A stretch of DNA of 64,000 nucleotides from Chryseobacterium arthrosphaerae (GCF_001684965.1 NZ_MAYG01000001.1:62001-126000), one strand, 5' to 3'; positions 25,626 to 34,511 are shown, counted from the first letter of the stretch. Notes: generated by a model not told the origin, from the letters alone. Numbers and translations are program-made.

Positions 25626-27332
25626 ATGAAAAAGGTATTATTAGCTGCAGTTTTTTTAGCAGGTTTTAATTTCTCCTTTGCACAGGAGTCTAAAGCTAAA
25701 AGTATTGATCCCAAAGAAGATAAAGATCTGATGACCTGGTATCATAAGGATTTCTCTGCTTCAAAAGTATATGGAGTGAATACGGCAAATGCTTATAAAT
25801 ATTTAGAATCTAAAGGTCTGAAGCCCAAAACAGTGATTGTCGGCGTTTTAGACAGTGGTGTACAGGTAGACCACCCGGGATTGGTAAAAAACCTGTGGAC
25901 GAATCCTAATGAAGTTCCGGGAAATGGTAAAGATGATGACGGGAACGGATATATTGATGATGTACACGGATGGAACTTTATAGGCGGAAAAAACGGAGAT
26001 ATTGATATCGACAATATGGAGGTGACAAGAGTGGTTGCTAAATATAAACCGGTTTTTGAAGGTACTGATTCTGCAAAGAACAAAGCCAACCAGGCGAGTA
26101 TGAAGGAGGAGTTTGACATGTATATGAAAGCCAAAGATCTTTTCAGCAAAAAAAGTATTGAGGCTAAGCAGAATTTCCAGACCTATTCTATGCTGAATGA
26201 GCTGATTCCAAATATGGTAAAACTGCTGGCAGGAAAACCTGTAACTGCAGAAACAATCAGAGCGATTAAAGCACCTGCAGATCAGAGGGATGCTATTGCT
26301 TTGGACTTTTTGAACCAGATCTCATCAAGCCCGGAGTTTAACGGAAAATCTGCCGCTGACTTCGAGAAAAAGATGAAAGACGAAATGAAAGAGGCAATAG
26401 ATCATTTTGCTCCTGCTGCCAAACAGTATGACCTGTCTTATGATCCTAGAAAAGAAATTGTGGGAGATAACTATGATGACTACTCTGAAAAGATCTACGG
26501 AAACAACCATTATGAAGGACCGGATGCAGAGCACGGAACCCACGTAGCAGGTATTATTGCAGGTCTTCCGCAGGGAAAAGAAATACAATATGGTGTAGCT
26601 TCCAAAGTGGCAAAAATCATGACCGTAAGAACTGTTCCGAATGGAGATGAAAGAGATAAAGACGTTGCCAACGCTATCAGATATGCGGTGGATAATGGCG
26701 CTAAAGTATTGAATATGAGCTTTGGAAAACCCGTATCACCAGGCAAAAATGTAGTATGGGATGCTTTCAAATATGCTGAAGATAAAGGCGTTCTTTTAGT
26801 AAAGGCTGCCGGTAATGAAAACGAAGATGTGGCAGAGCACCTTGCATATCCTACCAACTTTAAGAACATTTCTGACGAAAAACCATTTGTAAGCAACGTT
26901 CTTGTTGTAGGGGCAAGTACCAATAAGAATAATGCTTTGAGAGCTGACTTCTCCAATTACAATAAAAAAATGGTGAATGTTTTTGCTCCGGGAGAAGAAA
27001 TTTATTCTACCGTACCAAAAAATGAATACAAATACCTTCAGGGTACCTCAATGGCTTCACCGGTTGTAGCAGGAGCAGCAGCCGTCCTGCTGGCCTATAT
27101 GCCCGAGCTGAAACCTGATCAGATTATTGAATCTCTTGTAAAGAGCAGCAATCCGAGCACGGCAAACGGATTCACAGATCAGTCGCAGGCTGGTGGGGTT
27201 ATCGACCTGAAAAAAGCAGCAGAATATGCCTATACTCATTTCTACAACGGGAAAGGATCCGCAGATACTGCTAAACCTTCAAAACGTAGAGCCAACGAAG
27301 TCAAATCCGTAAAAAAGGCTGTTAAAAAATAA
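25626..27332 (+). CDS. secreted subtilisin-like serine protease (S8)
   Basis: I start at the ATG at 25626, giving a clear signal peptide (KKVLLAAVFLAGFNFSFAQ). The catalytic triad is visible: Asp76 in VGVLDSGVQ, His303 in EHGTHVAGI and Ser475 in GTSMASP, with the oxyanion Asn in AAGNEN. The Asp-to-His distance of 227 residues is much longer than in typical subtilases and holds a helical insert of about 150 residues. A TSP-type motif GKDDDGNGYIDDVHGWN follows the Asp. No C-terminal sorting domain is seen. It is probably periplasmic or surface-attached. Confidence 0.92.
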   Translation: MKKVLLAAVFLAGFNFSFAQESKAKSIDPKEDKDLMTWYHKDFSASKVYGVNTANAYKYLESKGLKPKTVIVGVLDSGVQVDHPGLVKNLWTNPNEVPGNGKDDDGNGYIDDVHGWNFIGGKNGDIDIDNMEVTRVVAKYKPVFEGTDSAKNKANQASMKEEFDMYMKAKDLFSKKSIEAKQNFQTYSMLNELIPNMVKLLAGKPVTAETIRAIKAPADQRDAIALDFLNQISSSPEFNGKSAADFEKKMKDEMKEAIDHFAPAAKQYDLSYDPRKEIVGDNYDDYSEKIYGNNHYEGPDAEHGTHVAGIIAGLPQGKEIQYGVASKVAKIMTVRTVPNGDERDKDVANAIRYAVDNGAKVLNMSFGKPVSPGKNVVWDAFKYAEDKGVLLVKAAGNENEDVAEHLAYPTNFKNISDEKPFVSNVLVVGASTNKNNALRADFSNYNKKMVNVFAPGEEIYSTVPKNEYKYLQGTSMASPVVAGAAAVLLAYMPELKPDQIIESLVKSSNPSTANGFTDQSQAGGVIDLKKAAEYAYTHFYNGKGSADTAKPSKRRANEVKSVKKAVKK

Positions 27333-27366
27333 TTTATCTTCCTGTGTTTAAGGAGAAACCATAAAG

Positions 27367-27391
27367 AGTCCGAATTTTTTCGGACTTTTTA
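27367..27391 (+). terminator. terminator after the subtilase gene
   Basis: AGTCCGAA and TTCGGACT form an 8-bp stem around TTTT, followed by a T run. Confidence 0.85.
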
Positions 27392-27456
27392 TTTTTTATT
27401 TTCAATTTTGGCACGGTTTTTTGTAACTTTATAGTAACAAAATAATAAACAACAAA

Positions 27457-27948
27457 ATGAAAAAGTTACTACTTGCAGGGATGTTGGGAACATCACTTTT
27501 TGCAGTGTCTTGTTCCTCTGTGAATAAAGCAGCTACATCTCAAAATCAAAGAGCAGACTTCCTTACCATGAAGGGAGACTGGCAGATCGTGAGCGTAGAT
27601 TACGAAAAAGGATATAAAATCAAACCTTTTGATGAAGGTGCAGATGCACAATGTTTCGTAGGAAGTCACTGGAGACTGATTCCTAACAACTGGACAGGGG
27701 CGTATACTTTAAACGGTGGTGGAAATTGCCCGGCAATTACCCAGCCTATCAAATTTGAAGTGAAAAACGGTAATACGTTTATGTTTAAAAAGATTGCTTC
27801 AGGTACTAAAGCAAAACAAAATACAGCAGGATATACCCTGACACTGATCAAGCAGACTACCGATCAGTTTTCACTTGAGCAGGATGTTCCGTTTGAAGGA
27901 GAAAATGTAAAAGTTGTTTACAACTTCGAGAGAACAGGAATGAAATAA
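27457..27948 (+). CDS. lipocalin-like lipoprotein
   Basis: The 163-aa product has a lipoprotein signal peptide with Cys19 in LFAVSCSSV. The mature part starts with MKGDWQIVSVDYEKGYK, the lipocalin-like G-x-W motif, and continues as alternating strands with VGSHWRLIPNNWTGAYTLNGGGNC. The family binds small hydrophobic ligands or acts in envelope maintenance. The OmpA-like gene follows after 25 bases, so co-transcription is likely. Confidence 0.8.
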   Translation: MKKLLLAGMLGTSLFAVSCSSVNKAATSQNQRADFLTMKGDWQIVSVDYEKGYKIKPFDEGADAQCFVGSHWRLIPNNWTGAYTLNGGGNCPAITQPIKFEVKNGNTFMFKKIASGTKAKQNTAGYTLTLIKQTTDQFSLEQDVPFEGENVKVVYNFERTGMK

Positions 27949-27973
27949 TTTATCAACATAAAGATCAGAAAAA

Positions 27974-28663
27974 ATGAAATTTAATAAAACATACGTAGGA
28001 GCCCTTTTCTTGTCATCAGCTTTATTATTGACAAGCTGTGAAGCGGTTCAGAATTCTAACCACCAACAGAGAGGTACAGCCGTAGGTGCTGCTTCAGGAG
28101 CAGTACTAGGAGGTATTCTTGGTAACAATGTAGGAAAAGGAGGAAATGGAGCGATTGGAGCTGTATTGGGTGGTATTATCGGTGGTGTTGCAGGTAACGT
28201 TATCGGTAACAAGATGGATAAACAGGCAAGAGATATCAAAGAAACTTTACCGGGAGCTCAGGTAGAAAGAGTAGGTGACGGTATTAAAGTGACCATGAAT
28301 GAAAGTATTGTAAACTTTGCTTTCGACTCTTCAAACCTTACTTCTGTTGCTCAGACCAACCTGGATAAATTAGCCAAAGTATTGGCTGATAACCCGGATA
28401 CCAATATCAATATCTACGGACACACAGACAGCGTAGGTAAAGATGCTTATAACATGGCACTTTCTCAAAGAAGAGCTGATGCCGTAAAATCTTACCTGGT
28501 AGGGAAAGGAATTGCAGGCAGCAGAATGTTTACAAAAGGTGAAGGTAAAAATATGCCGGTTGCAAGTAACGATACTGACGAAGGAAGAGCTAAAAACAGA
28601 AGAGTTGAATTCGCTATTACTGCAAATGAGAAAATGATTAACGATGCCAAACAAGGGCAGTAA
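27974..28663 (+). CDS. OmpA family lipoprotein with glycine-zipper segment
   Basis: A lipoprotein signal peptide (Cys22 in LLLTSCEAV) is followed by a Gly/Ala-rich glycine-zipper stretch near residues 38-75 (AAGAASGAVLGG-like repeats) that could sit in the membrane. The C-terminal OmpA domain binds peptidoglycan: FAFDSSNLTSVAQTNLDKLA, INIYGHTDSVGKDAYNMALSQRRADAV and GEGKNMPVASNDTDEGRAKNRRVEF. 229 aa. It probably ties the outer membrane to the cell wall. Confidence 0.93.
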   Translation: MKFNKTYVGALFLSSALLLTSCEAVQNSNHQQRGTAVGAASGAVLGGILGNNVGKGGNGAIGAVLGGIIGGVAGNVIGNKMDKQARDIKETLPGAQVERVGDGIKVTMNESIVNFAFDSSNLTSVAQTNLDKLAKVLADNPDTNINIYGHTDSVGKDAYNMALSQRRADAVKSYLVGKGIAGSRMFTKGEGKNMPVASNDTDEGRAKNRRVEFAITANEKMINDAKQGQ

Positions 28664-28690
28664 TTAATTTAACATATAAATATTTTCGTA

Positions 28691-28716
28691 AAAGACCGCC
28701 CCGGCGGTTTTTTTTG
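28691..28716 (+). terminator. terminator after the OmpA-like gene
   Basis: GACCGCC and GGCGGT form a short GC-rich stem followed by eight T residues. Confidence 0.75.
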
Positions 28717-28858
28717 TATTTTTATGCTGGAAATTTTGAATTTATTATTTTTGTACCTTAAACCTTTATGATTTGAAATCCCTTACATAACATAAAAAAT
28801 GATGAAGGCCCCCTGCAACCATTAAAAACAAATAAAAATTTCGGAAGAAATAACATAA

Positions 28859-29746
28859 ATGAAGAAATATTTAAAGCTACTGCGTGTAGAACAATGGGTG
28901 AAGAACCTGTTTGTATTTGTCCCTCTGTTTTTTTCAGGTAATATTACCAACCTTAATTTACTTGTCGAAAGTATTTTCGCTTTTGTCATATTCTCACTTG
29001 CTGCAAGTGTGGTTTACATTCTGAATGATTATAATGATATTGAAGCAGACAGGAAACATCCTGAAAAAAGAAGAAGACCCCTGGCAAGCGGGGCGATTTC
29101 CAAATCAAAAGCAATAGGAATTCTTATAGGCCTTGTCATCACAGATATTGTACTGGTATTATTGGCTCAGCTCTATTTCCATCAGCCGTTATGGAAATTC
29201 GCCACCATCATAGCTTTCTATGTAGTGATGAACCTTGCTTATACTTTCAGACTCAAGCATGTTCCTATCATTGATATCTTTATCATTGCCATAGGCTTTG
29301 TACTCAGAGTACTGGCCGGCGGTTATATTACAGGGATCAGCATTTCGCAGTGGGCTATTCTGCTGACCTTTGTACTGGCACTGGTTCTGGCCATCGGAAA
29401 AAGAAGGGGAGAGCTGATCAATGCACAGGTTTCAGGAAAGACAAGGAAGGCATTGGATGGGTATAATGTTCAGTTTGCAGATATTGCACTGTCTATTTCC
29501 ATTACCCTGGCTATCGTCTGCTATCTGATGTTTACCCTGTCGCCGGAGGTTCAGGCCAGATTCCATCAAAGAGTCTTCTATACTGTAGTTTTCGTTGTGT
29601 TTGCTTTGCTGAGATATCTGCAGCAGACACTGGTGTACAACAGAACCGAATCTCCAACCAAAATTGTATACAGAGACCGTTATATTCAGGTCACTTTATT
29701 ACTTTGGGTCGCCACATTTTTAATTCAAATTTACTTTAAAAAATGA
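28859..29746 (+). CDS. UbiA-type prenyltransferase, decaprenyl-phosphate phosphoribosyltransferase-like
   Basis: This polytopic inner-membrane enzyme of 295 aa has about eight hydrophobic segments. The motif NDYNDIEADRKHPEKRRRP near residues 59-77 is the first Asp-rich motif. Its H-P-x-K-R-x-R-P end is typical of the DPPR synthase branch (Rv3806c), which uses PRPP and polyprenyl phosphate rather than quinone precursors. The second motif is near FRLKHVPIIDIFII. Its stop overlaps the next gene by 4 bases, linking it to a DprE1-like oxidase. Together they predict synthesis of a lipid-linked ribosyl/arabinosyl donor. Confidence 0.82.
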   Translation: MKKYLKLLRVEQWVKNLFVFVPLFFSGNITNLNLLVESIFAFVIFSLAASVVYILNDYNDIEADRKHPEKRRRPLASGAISKSKAIGILIGLVITDIVLVLLAQLYFHQPLWKFATIIAFYVVMNLAYTFRLKHVPIIDIFIIAIGFVLRVLAGGYITGISISQWAILLTFVLALVLAIGKRRGELINAQVSGKTRKALDGYNVQFADIALSISITLAIVCYLMFTLSPEVQARFHQRVFYTVVFVVFALLRYLQQTLVYNRTESPTKIVYRDRYIQVTLLLWVATFLIQIYFKK

Positions 29747-31062
29747 AGCCGAATTTCACACAGAAAGTTACAAACTGGGGAAATTTCCCGGTAGTGGAAA
29801 AAGAAATGAGATCTGAGGACAGCTTCAAAAAGATAAAAGAATTTGTACTCAATCATAACGAAATTATAGCAAGAGGAAACGGAAGATGCTACGGAGATGC
29901 TTCGTTGGGAGAGTCCATATTTTCTACTAAAAAATTAAATAAGTTCATCAGTTTCGACCGTTTGAACGGAGTGATAGAATGTGAATCCGGAGTCCTTCTT
30001 TCTGATGTTCTGGAGATTGCTGTTCCGCAGGGATATTTCCTGTATGTAACTCCGGGAACAAAATTTATTTCAGTTGGCGGAGCCATTGCTTCAGATGTAC
30101 ATGGTAAAAACCACCATGCTGAAGGGTGCTTTTCAGAATATGTGATTGAATTTAAACTGATGACTGAAAATGGTGAGATCATCACCTGTTCCAGAGACGA
30201 AAATTCAGAGAAGTTTTGGGCTACCATCGGAGGAATGGGGCTTACCGGAATTATCCTTACAGCAAAATTTAAGCTTAAAAATATAGAGTCTGCATACATC
30301 CGTCAGGAAAGCATCAAGGCTGAAAACCTGGATGAGATCTTTCAGCTTTTTGATGAAAGTGAAAGCTGGACTTATACGGTGGCCTGGATAGACTGTCTTC
30401 AGAAAGGAAAAAATATCGGAAGAAGTATTCTGATGAGAGGAGAACATGCCTTTCAGCACGAGCTTCCTCAAAGTATGGGAAAAACCCCTTTAAGACTGAA
30501 GAAAAAACTTCAGCCTACTGTTCCTTTCTATTTTCCCGGATTTGTACTGAATGCATTGACGGTGAAAATATTCAACTGGCTGTATTATAAAAAACAATCT
30601 AAGAAAGAAGTCAGAAATTTTATTGACTACGAAACATTCTTCTATCCTCTGGATGCCATCAATGAATGGAATAAGATCTACGGAAAATCAGGTTTTATAC
30701 AATATCAGATGGTAATTCCCAAAGAAGCAGGAAAAGAAGGAATGAAGAGAATCCTGGAAACAATTGCCAAAAGCGGAAACGGATCATTCCTGGCAGTGCT
30801 GAAGCTTTTCGGGAAAAACAATCCGCAGGCGTACAATTCATTTCCTGTGGAAGGATATACGCTGGCATTGGATTTTAAAGTCAATTCAAAACTGAAGAAA
30901 CTGGTAGATCAGCTGGATGCTATCGTACAGGAATTCGGCGGAAGAATCTATCTTACCAAAGACAGCATGAGCAGGTCTTCACTGACCAATTATCTGAAAA
31001 ATATTCAAAATCCTAAATTTGTGTCTTTACAGCACAAAAGAATCATAAACAACAACTCATAA
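29743..31062 (+). CDS. DprE1-like FAD-dependent decaprenylphosphoryl-ribose 2-oxidase
   Basis: In mycobacteria DprE1 oxidises decaprenylphosphoryl-ribose to the 2-keto form. The 439-aa product has the FAD-binding ARGNGRCYGDASLG near residue 43, VTPGTKFISVGGAIASDVHGK and NHH (residues 123-125), and FWATIGGMGLTGII. Later blocks FYPLDAINEWNKIYG, FIQYQMVIP, FLAVLKLFGKNN and EFGGRIYLTKDS (Lys406) match the DprE1 substrate domain. The position of the benzothiazinone-target Cys387 appears to be Ala375 here. Overlaps the UbiA gene and shares one base with the SDR gene. Confidence 0.88.
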   Translation: MKPNFTQKVTNWGNFPVVEKEMRSEDSFKKIKEFVLNHNEIIARGNGRCYGDASLGESIFSTKKLNKFISFDRLNGVIECESGVLLSDVLEIAVPQGYFLYVTPGTKFISVGGAIASDVHGKNHHAEGCFSEYVIEFKLMTENGEIITCSRDENSEKFWATIGGMGLTGIILTAKFKLKNIESAYIRQESIKAENLDEIFQLFDESESWTYTVAWIDCLQKGKNIGRSILMRGEHAFQHELPQSMGKTPLRLKKKLQPTVPFYFPGFVLNALTVKIFNWLYYKKQSKKEVRNFIDYETFFYPLDAINEWNKIYGKSGFIQYQMVIPKEAGKEGMKRILETIAKSGNGSFLAVLKLFGKNNPQAYNSFPVEGYTLALDFKVNSKLKKLVDQLDAIVQEFGGRIYLTKDSMSRSSLTNYLKNIQNPKFVSLQHKRIINNNS

Positions 31063-31787
31063 TGATCGTTCTGGGAAGTACATCTGAAGTGGCACAGGCA
31101 TTTGTGGAAAAAGCACTTCAGGAAGGAGAAAAATTTGAAAAGATCTATCTTTTTACCTCAAATAAGGAAACTACAGAGAGGTTTGCAAGGCATATTGATG
31201 TGAAGTTTCTGCAGCAGGCTGAAGTCATTGAACTCGATCTGACCAAAGAAATTGATTATAATAGATTTGATAATATCAATTCAAATGTATTATTTTGTGC
31301 CGTAGGATATTTGGGCGAAGGAACAGAAGAAGGATTGTATGATAACAGGAATACCGAGCGGATCATTGATATCAATTATTCAAAGCTGGTACCGGTGATG
31401 AACTATTTTGCCCATAAATTTGAAAGCAGAAGGTCCGGAACGATCATCGGGCTTTCATCAGTGGCAGGAGATCGGGGAAGACAGAGTAATTTTATCTATG
31501 GAAGCGCAAAAGCAGCTTTTACAGCTTATTTAAGTGGTTTAAGGAATTATCTTTTTGATAAAAAAGTACATGTTCTGACCATCAAGCCTGGTTTTATGGC
31601 TACCAAAATGACAGAAGGGCTTCCTTTGAATCCTAAACTGACCGCTACACCGAAACAGGCTGCCGCATGCATTTACAAAGCTTTTAAAAAGCAGAATAAT
31701 GTGGCCTATGTTTTGCCTGTCTGGAGTATTATCATGTTGATCATCAGTAATATTCCTGAATTTATATTCAAAAAATTAAAGCTTTAA
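31062..31787 (+). CDS. DprE2-like short-chain dehydrogenase
   Basis: In the mycobacterial pathway DprE2 reduces the 2-keto intermediate to decaprenylphosphoryl-arabinose. The 241-aa product starts MIVLGSTSEVAQAFV, a shortened Rossmann motif. LFCAVGYLGEG fills the NAG-type position, and a catalytic Ser (GLSSVAGDRG) and YGSAK (YxxxK) follow, then KPGFMATKMTEGLPLNPKLTATP, as in DprE2-like SDRs. The C-terminus is hydrophobic and may touch the membrane. It overlaps the oxidase stop. Confidence 0.87.
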   Translation: MIVLGSTSEVAQAFVEKALQEGEKFEKIYLFTSNKETTERFARHIDVKFLQQAEVIELDLTKEIDYNRFDNINSNVLFCAVGYLGEGTEEGLYDNRNTERIIDINYSKLVPVMNYFAHKFESRRSGTIIGLSSVAGDRGRQSNFIYGSAKAAFTAYLSGLRNYLFDKKVHVLTIKPGFMATKMTEGLPLNPKLTATPKQAAACIYKAFKKQNNVAYVLPVWSIIMLIISNIPEFIFKKLKL

Positions 31788-31791
31788 AAAA

Positions 31792-32379
31792 ATGAAAAAA
31801 TTGTATTGTTTTGATTTTGACGGAACACTGACGTATAAGGATACCATGTTTATGTATCTTAAATTCTACGATTCTACAAAATACCGGATACAATTTTTAA
31901 GACATGTACCGCTCTTCATCCTGCTGAAGCTGAAACTGGCCGAAACGGAAAAAGTGAAGAAAAGCTTTATCGGTTCTATTTTAAAAGGACAGTCTCAGGA
32001 AAAGATCGAGCAGAAATCGAAACAGTTTTTTGAAATGCATTACCCTAAAATCGTAAGGGAAAATGCCCTGGACTTTATACAAAATATCGATAGGAATAAT
32101 ACACAGAGCTTATTGGTTACCGCTTCACTGGATATCTGGGTAAAACCTTTTGCCGATGAACTGAAAATGCATCTTGTTTCTACCCGGGCCGAGTTTAAGA
32201 ACGGTGTTTTCACAGGAAACTTTATCGGCAAAAACTGTAACGGAAAAGAAAAACTGGTAAGAATAAAAGCTGAAATCAACGATTCCAAATATGATAAAAT
32301 TATCGCATTTGGTGATACTTCGGGGGATCGGCCAATGTTGAAATGGGCAAATGAGGGACATTACCAATTTTTTCATTAA
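31792..32379 (+). CDS. HAD-IB family phosphatase
   Basis: The 195-aa protein has HAD motif I FDFDGTLTYKDT at residues 8-19, motif II with SLLVTAS near residue 105, a Lys in GKEKLVRIKAE and motif IV FGDTSGDRPML. It follows the DprE2-like gene by 4 bases. In mycobacteria a phosphatase (Rv3807c, a PAP2 protein) removes the 5-phosphate from decaprenylphosphoryl-5-phosphoribose. No PAP2 gene is here, so this HAD enzyme may do that step. That is inference from position. Confidence 0.8.
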   Translation: MKKLYCFDFDGTLTYKDTMFMYLKFYDSTKYRIQFLRHVPLFILLKLKLAETEKVKKSFIGSILKGQSQEKIEQKSKQFFEMHYPKIVRENALDFIQNIDRNNTQSLLVTASLDIWVKPFADELKMHLVSTRAEFKNGVFTGNFIGKNCNGKEKLVRIKAEINDSKYDKIIAFGDTSGDRPMLKWANEGHYQFFH

Positions 32380-32403
32380 TTTTGGAAGGTAAAAGTGTAA
32401 AAA

Positions 32404-32871
32404 ATGAAAAGTCTGTTATTTGCTTTGATGATCATCCTGATGAGTTGTACGAATGTACCGTCTCAAAAGGAATCTCCTATGCAGAAAAAAGCAGAACTTC
32501 TTGTTTCGGAATCTCAGGGTGGGGCAGATCAGCCCGGCTTCAGAATCATTAAAGACGGGAAAGATTTTCGTAACACGATAAAAACGGGATTCGGATGGGT
32601 AGATCTTGGAAAAGAACCGGCTACTGATTATCCGAAATTTCCGAAGAATAAAAAAGTTATACTCTACAACTTGGGCAGCTTCAGATCAGGAAGCCACAGA
32701 GTCACAGAAATCAGAAATGTATCCGTGAAAAACAACATCCTGTATGTAGAAGTCCCGGCCGGGGAACCTGCCGGTGAAATGGAAATTCAGGTGATCTCCA
32801 ATCCCTGGATTATTTTCGCTGTTCCCGCAGAGTATCAGTTTACCTCCGTAGAATTAAAATATTCAAAATAA
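32404..32871 (+). CDS. PrcB-domain lipoprotein
   Basis: A signal peptide (KSLLFALMIILMSC) with Cys15 marks a lipoprotein of 155 aa. The C-terminal half, YNLGSFRSGSHRVTEIRNV then NILYVEVPAGEPAGEMEIQVISNPW and IIFAVPA, resembles the PrcB C-terminal domain seen in protease-complex and spore-coat-like proteins. The domain probably mediates protein interaction. The gap to the HAD gene is 24 bases, and 2 bases separate it from the cysteine desulfurase gene. Confidence 0.68.
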   Translation: MKSLLFALMIILMSCTNVPSQKESPMQKKAELLVSESQGGADQPGFRIIKDGKDFRNTIKTGFGWVDLGKEPATDYPKFPKNKKVILYNLGSFRSGSHRVTEIRNVSVKNNILYVEVPAGEPAGEMEIQVISNPWIIFAVPAEYQFTSVELKYSK

Positions 32872-32873
32872 TA

Positions 32874-34049
32874 ATGGATAAAGTATATTTAGATAATGCC
32901 GCAACCACTCCGCTTGCAGAAGAAGTTATAGATGCAATGGTGGGTACTATGAAGATGAATTTCGGAAACCCGTCTTCAACGCACAGCTTTGGCCAGGAAG
33001 CAAAAATACTTATTGAAAATGTAAGAAGACAGGTTGCAGACTATCTTCATGTAACTCCTGCTGAGATCATTTTCACTTCCTGTGGAACCGAATCCAACAA
33101 CATGATCATTAAATCCGCCGTAGAACATCTTGGCGTACAAAGGATCATCAGCTCTCCTCTGGAACATAAATGTGTTTCGGAAAGTATTCTGGATATGAAA
33201 GCCAGAAAAGGAGTAGAAGTAAACTATATCCGCCCGAACGAAAAGGGAGATATTGATCTTAACAAATTAGAAGAGCTTTTAAAAGCTTCAGATAAAAAAA
33301 CATTGGTGAGCTTAATGCATGCCAATAACGAAATCGGGAATCTGATAAACCTTAAAAAAGTAGCGGAACTTTGCAAGGAACACCATGCGCTTTTCCATTC
33401 AGATACCGTACAGACCATGGCTCATATGAATCTTGATTTCTCTGATATCCCCGTAGATTTCGCTTCTTGCAGTGCCCATAAATTCCACGGGCCTAAAGGA
33501 GCAGGATTTGCCTTTATCAGAAAAGCAACGGGCCTTAAAGGGATCATTACCGGAGGACCTCAGGAAAGAAGCCTCAGAGCCGGAACAGAAAATGTAAGCG
33601 GTATTGTAGGACTTGGGAAAGCTTTGGAACTTTCGCTGACGCATATGGACGAATATACACAGCATATGCAGAGCATCAAAGAGTATGCTATAGAAAGATT
33701 ATCAGCCGAAGTGGAAGGCATTAAATTCAACGGTAGAAGTGCTGAGAAGGAAAGCAGTCTTTACACTGTTCTGAGCGCTTTATTGCCATACAAAAACCCG
33801 CTGATCGGACTTCAGCTGGATATGAAAGGAATTGCAATTTCTCAGGGAAGTGCATGCTCTTCAGGAGCGTCAAAACCTTCAATGGTAATGATGATGGTAC
33901 TTTCTGAGGATGAAATGGATCACTGTACGCCATTACGTATTTCTTTCAGCCATATGACGACTAAAGCAGACATTGATACACTGGTGACAGCTTTAAAGGA
34001 AATTTCAAGTGATTACACTATAGAAAAAACTAATGTTGAGCATAGATAG
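32874..34049 (+). CDS. cysteine desulfurase, NifS/IscS type
   Basis: This PLP enzyme of 391 aa takes sulfur from cysteine for Fe-S cluster or tRNA thiolation work. It opens with YLDNAATTPL, and has NFGNPSSTHSFGQEA, TSCGTESNN, the PLP lysine in CSAHKFHGPKG and the active-site Cys in GSACSSGASKPS. It is not next to other isc or suf genes, so its role is unclear: general sulfur transfer is likely. It follows the PrcB-like gene closely. Confidence 0.92.
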   Translation: MDKVYLDNAATTPLAEEVIDAMVGTMKMNFGNPSSTHSFGQEAKILIENVRRQVADYLHVTPAEIIFTSCGTESNNMIIKSAVEHLGVQRIISSPLEHKCVSESILDMKARKGVEVNYIRPNEKGDIDLNKLEELLKASDKKTLVSLMHANNEIGNLINLKKVAELCKEHHALFHSDTVQTMAHMNLDFSDIPVDFASCSAHKFHGPKGAGFAFIRKATGLKGIITGGPQERSLRAGTENVSGIVGLGKALELSLTHMDEYTQHMQSIKEYAIERLSAEVEGIKFNGRSAEKESSLYTVLSALLPYKNPLIGLQLDMKGIAISQGSACSSGASKPSMVMMMVLSEDEMDHCTPLRISFSHMTTKADIDTLVTALKEISSDYTIEKTNVEHR

Positions 34050-34068
34050 TCTTATGATGTAAAAATCG

Positions 34069-34076
34069 TAATTTTG
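34069..34076 (+). promoter_or_regulatory. -7 element for trxA
   Basis: TAATTTTG matches TAnnTTTG 58 bases ahead of the thioredoxin start. Confidence 0.4.
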
Positions 34077-34134
34077 AAGACTCAATAAAGGGGAAAACAA
34101 GAAAATAATATTAATTAAAATAAAAGAAACAAAA

Positions 34135-34452
34135 ATGGCTTTAGAAATTACAGACAGCTCATTTCAGGATACGGTTTTAAAATCAGACAAACCGGTATTA
34201 GTAGACTTCTGGGCAGTATGGTGCGGACCTTGCAGAACTTTAGGACCAATCATCGAAGAAGTTGCATCAGATTTTGAAGGGAAAGCAGTAGTAGGAAAAG
34301 TAGATGTGGACAACAACCAGGAAATTTCGATGCAGTATGGTATCAGAAATATCCCTACAGTTCTTATTTTTAAGAACGGAGAAGTAGTAGATAAATTAGT
34401 AGGTGTAGCTCCAAAAGAGGTAATCGCTGAAAAATTAAGCGCTCACTTGTAA
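34135..34452 (+). CDS. trxA: thioredoxin
   Basis: The 105-aa protein is a standard cytoplasmic thioredoxin. DFWAVWCGPCRTLGP carries the WCGPC redox pair near residues 29-33, and IRNIPTVLIFKNGEVVDKLVG supplies the cis-Pro loop. It reduces disulfides for ribonucleotide reductase and others. A terminator and then the tRNA-Asp array follow. Confidence 0.95.
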   Translation: MALEITDSSFQDTVLKSDKPVLVDFWAVWCGPCRTLGPIIEEVASDFEGKAVVGKVDVDNNQEISMQYGIRNIPTVLIFKNGEVVDKLVGVAPKEVIAEKLSAHL

Positions 34453-34471
34453 AAAAACAATTGTGATAATG

Positions 34472-34502
34472 AATACCTTCCGTGTTTGGAAGGTATTTTT
34501 TT
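34472..34502 (+). terminator. trxA terminator
   Basis: AATACCTTCC and GGAAGGTATT form a 10-bp stem with a GTGTTT-type loop followed by a T run. Confidence 0.85.
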
Positions 34503-34511
34503 TGAAAATAA

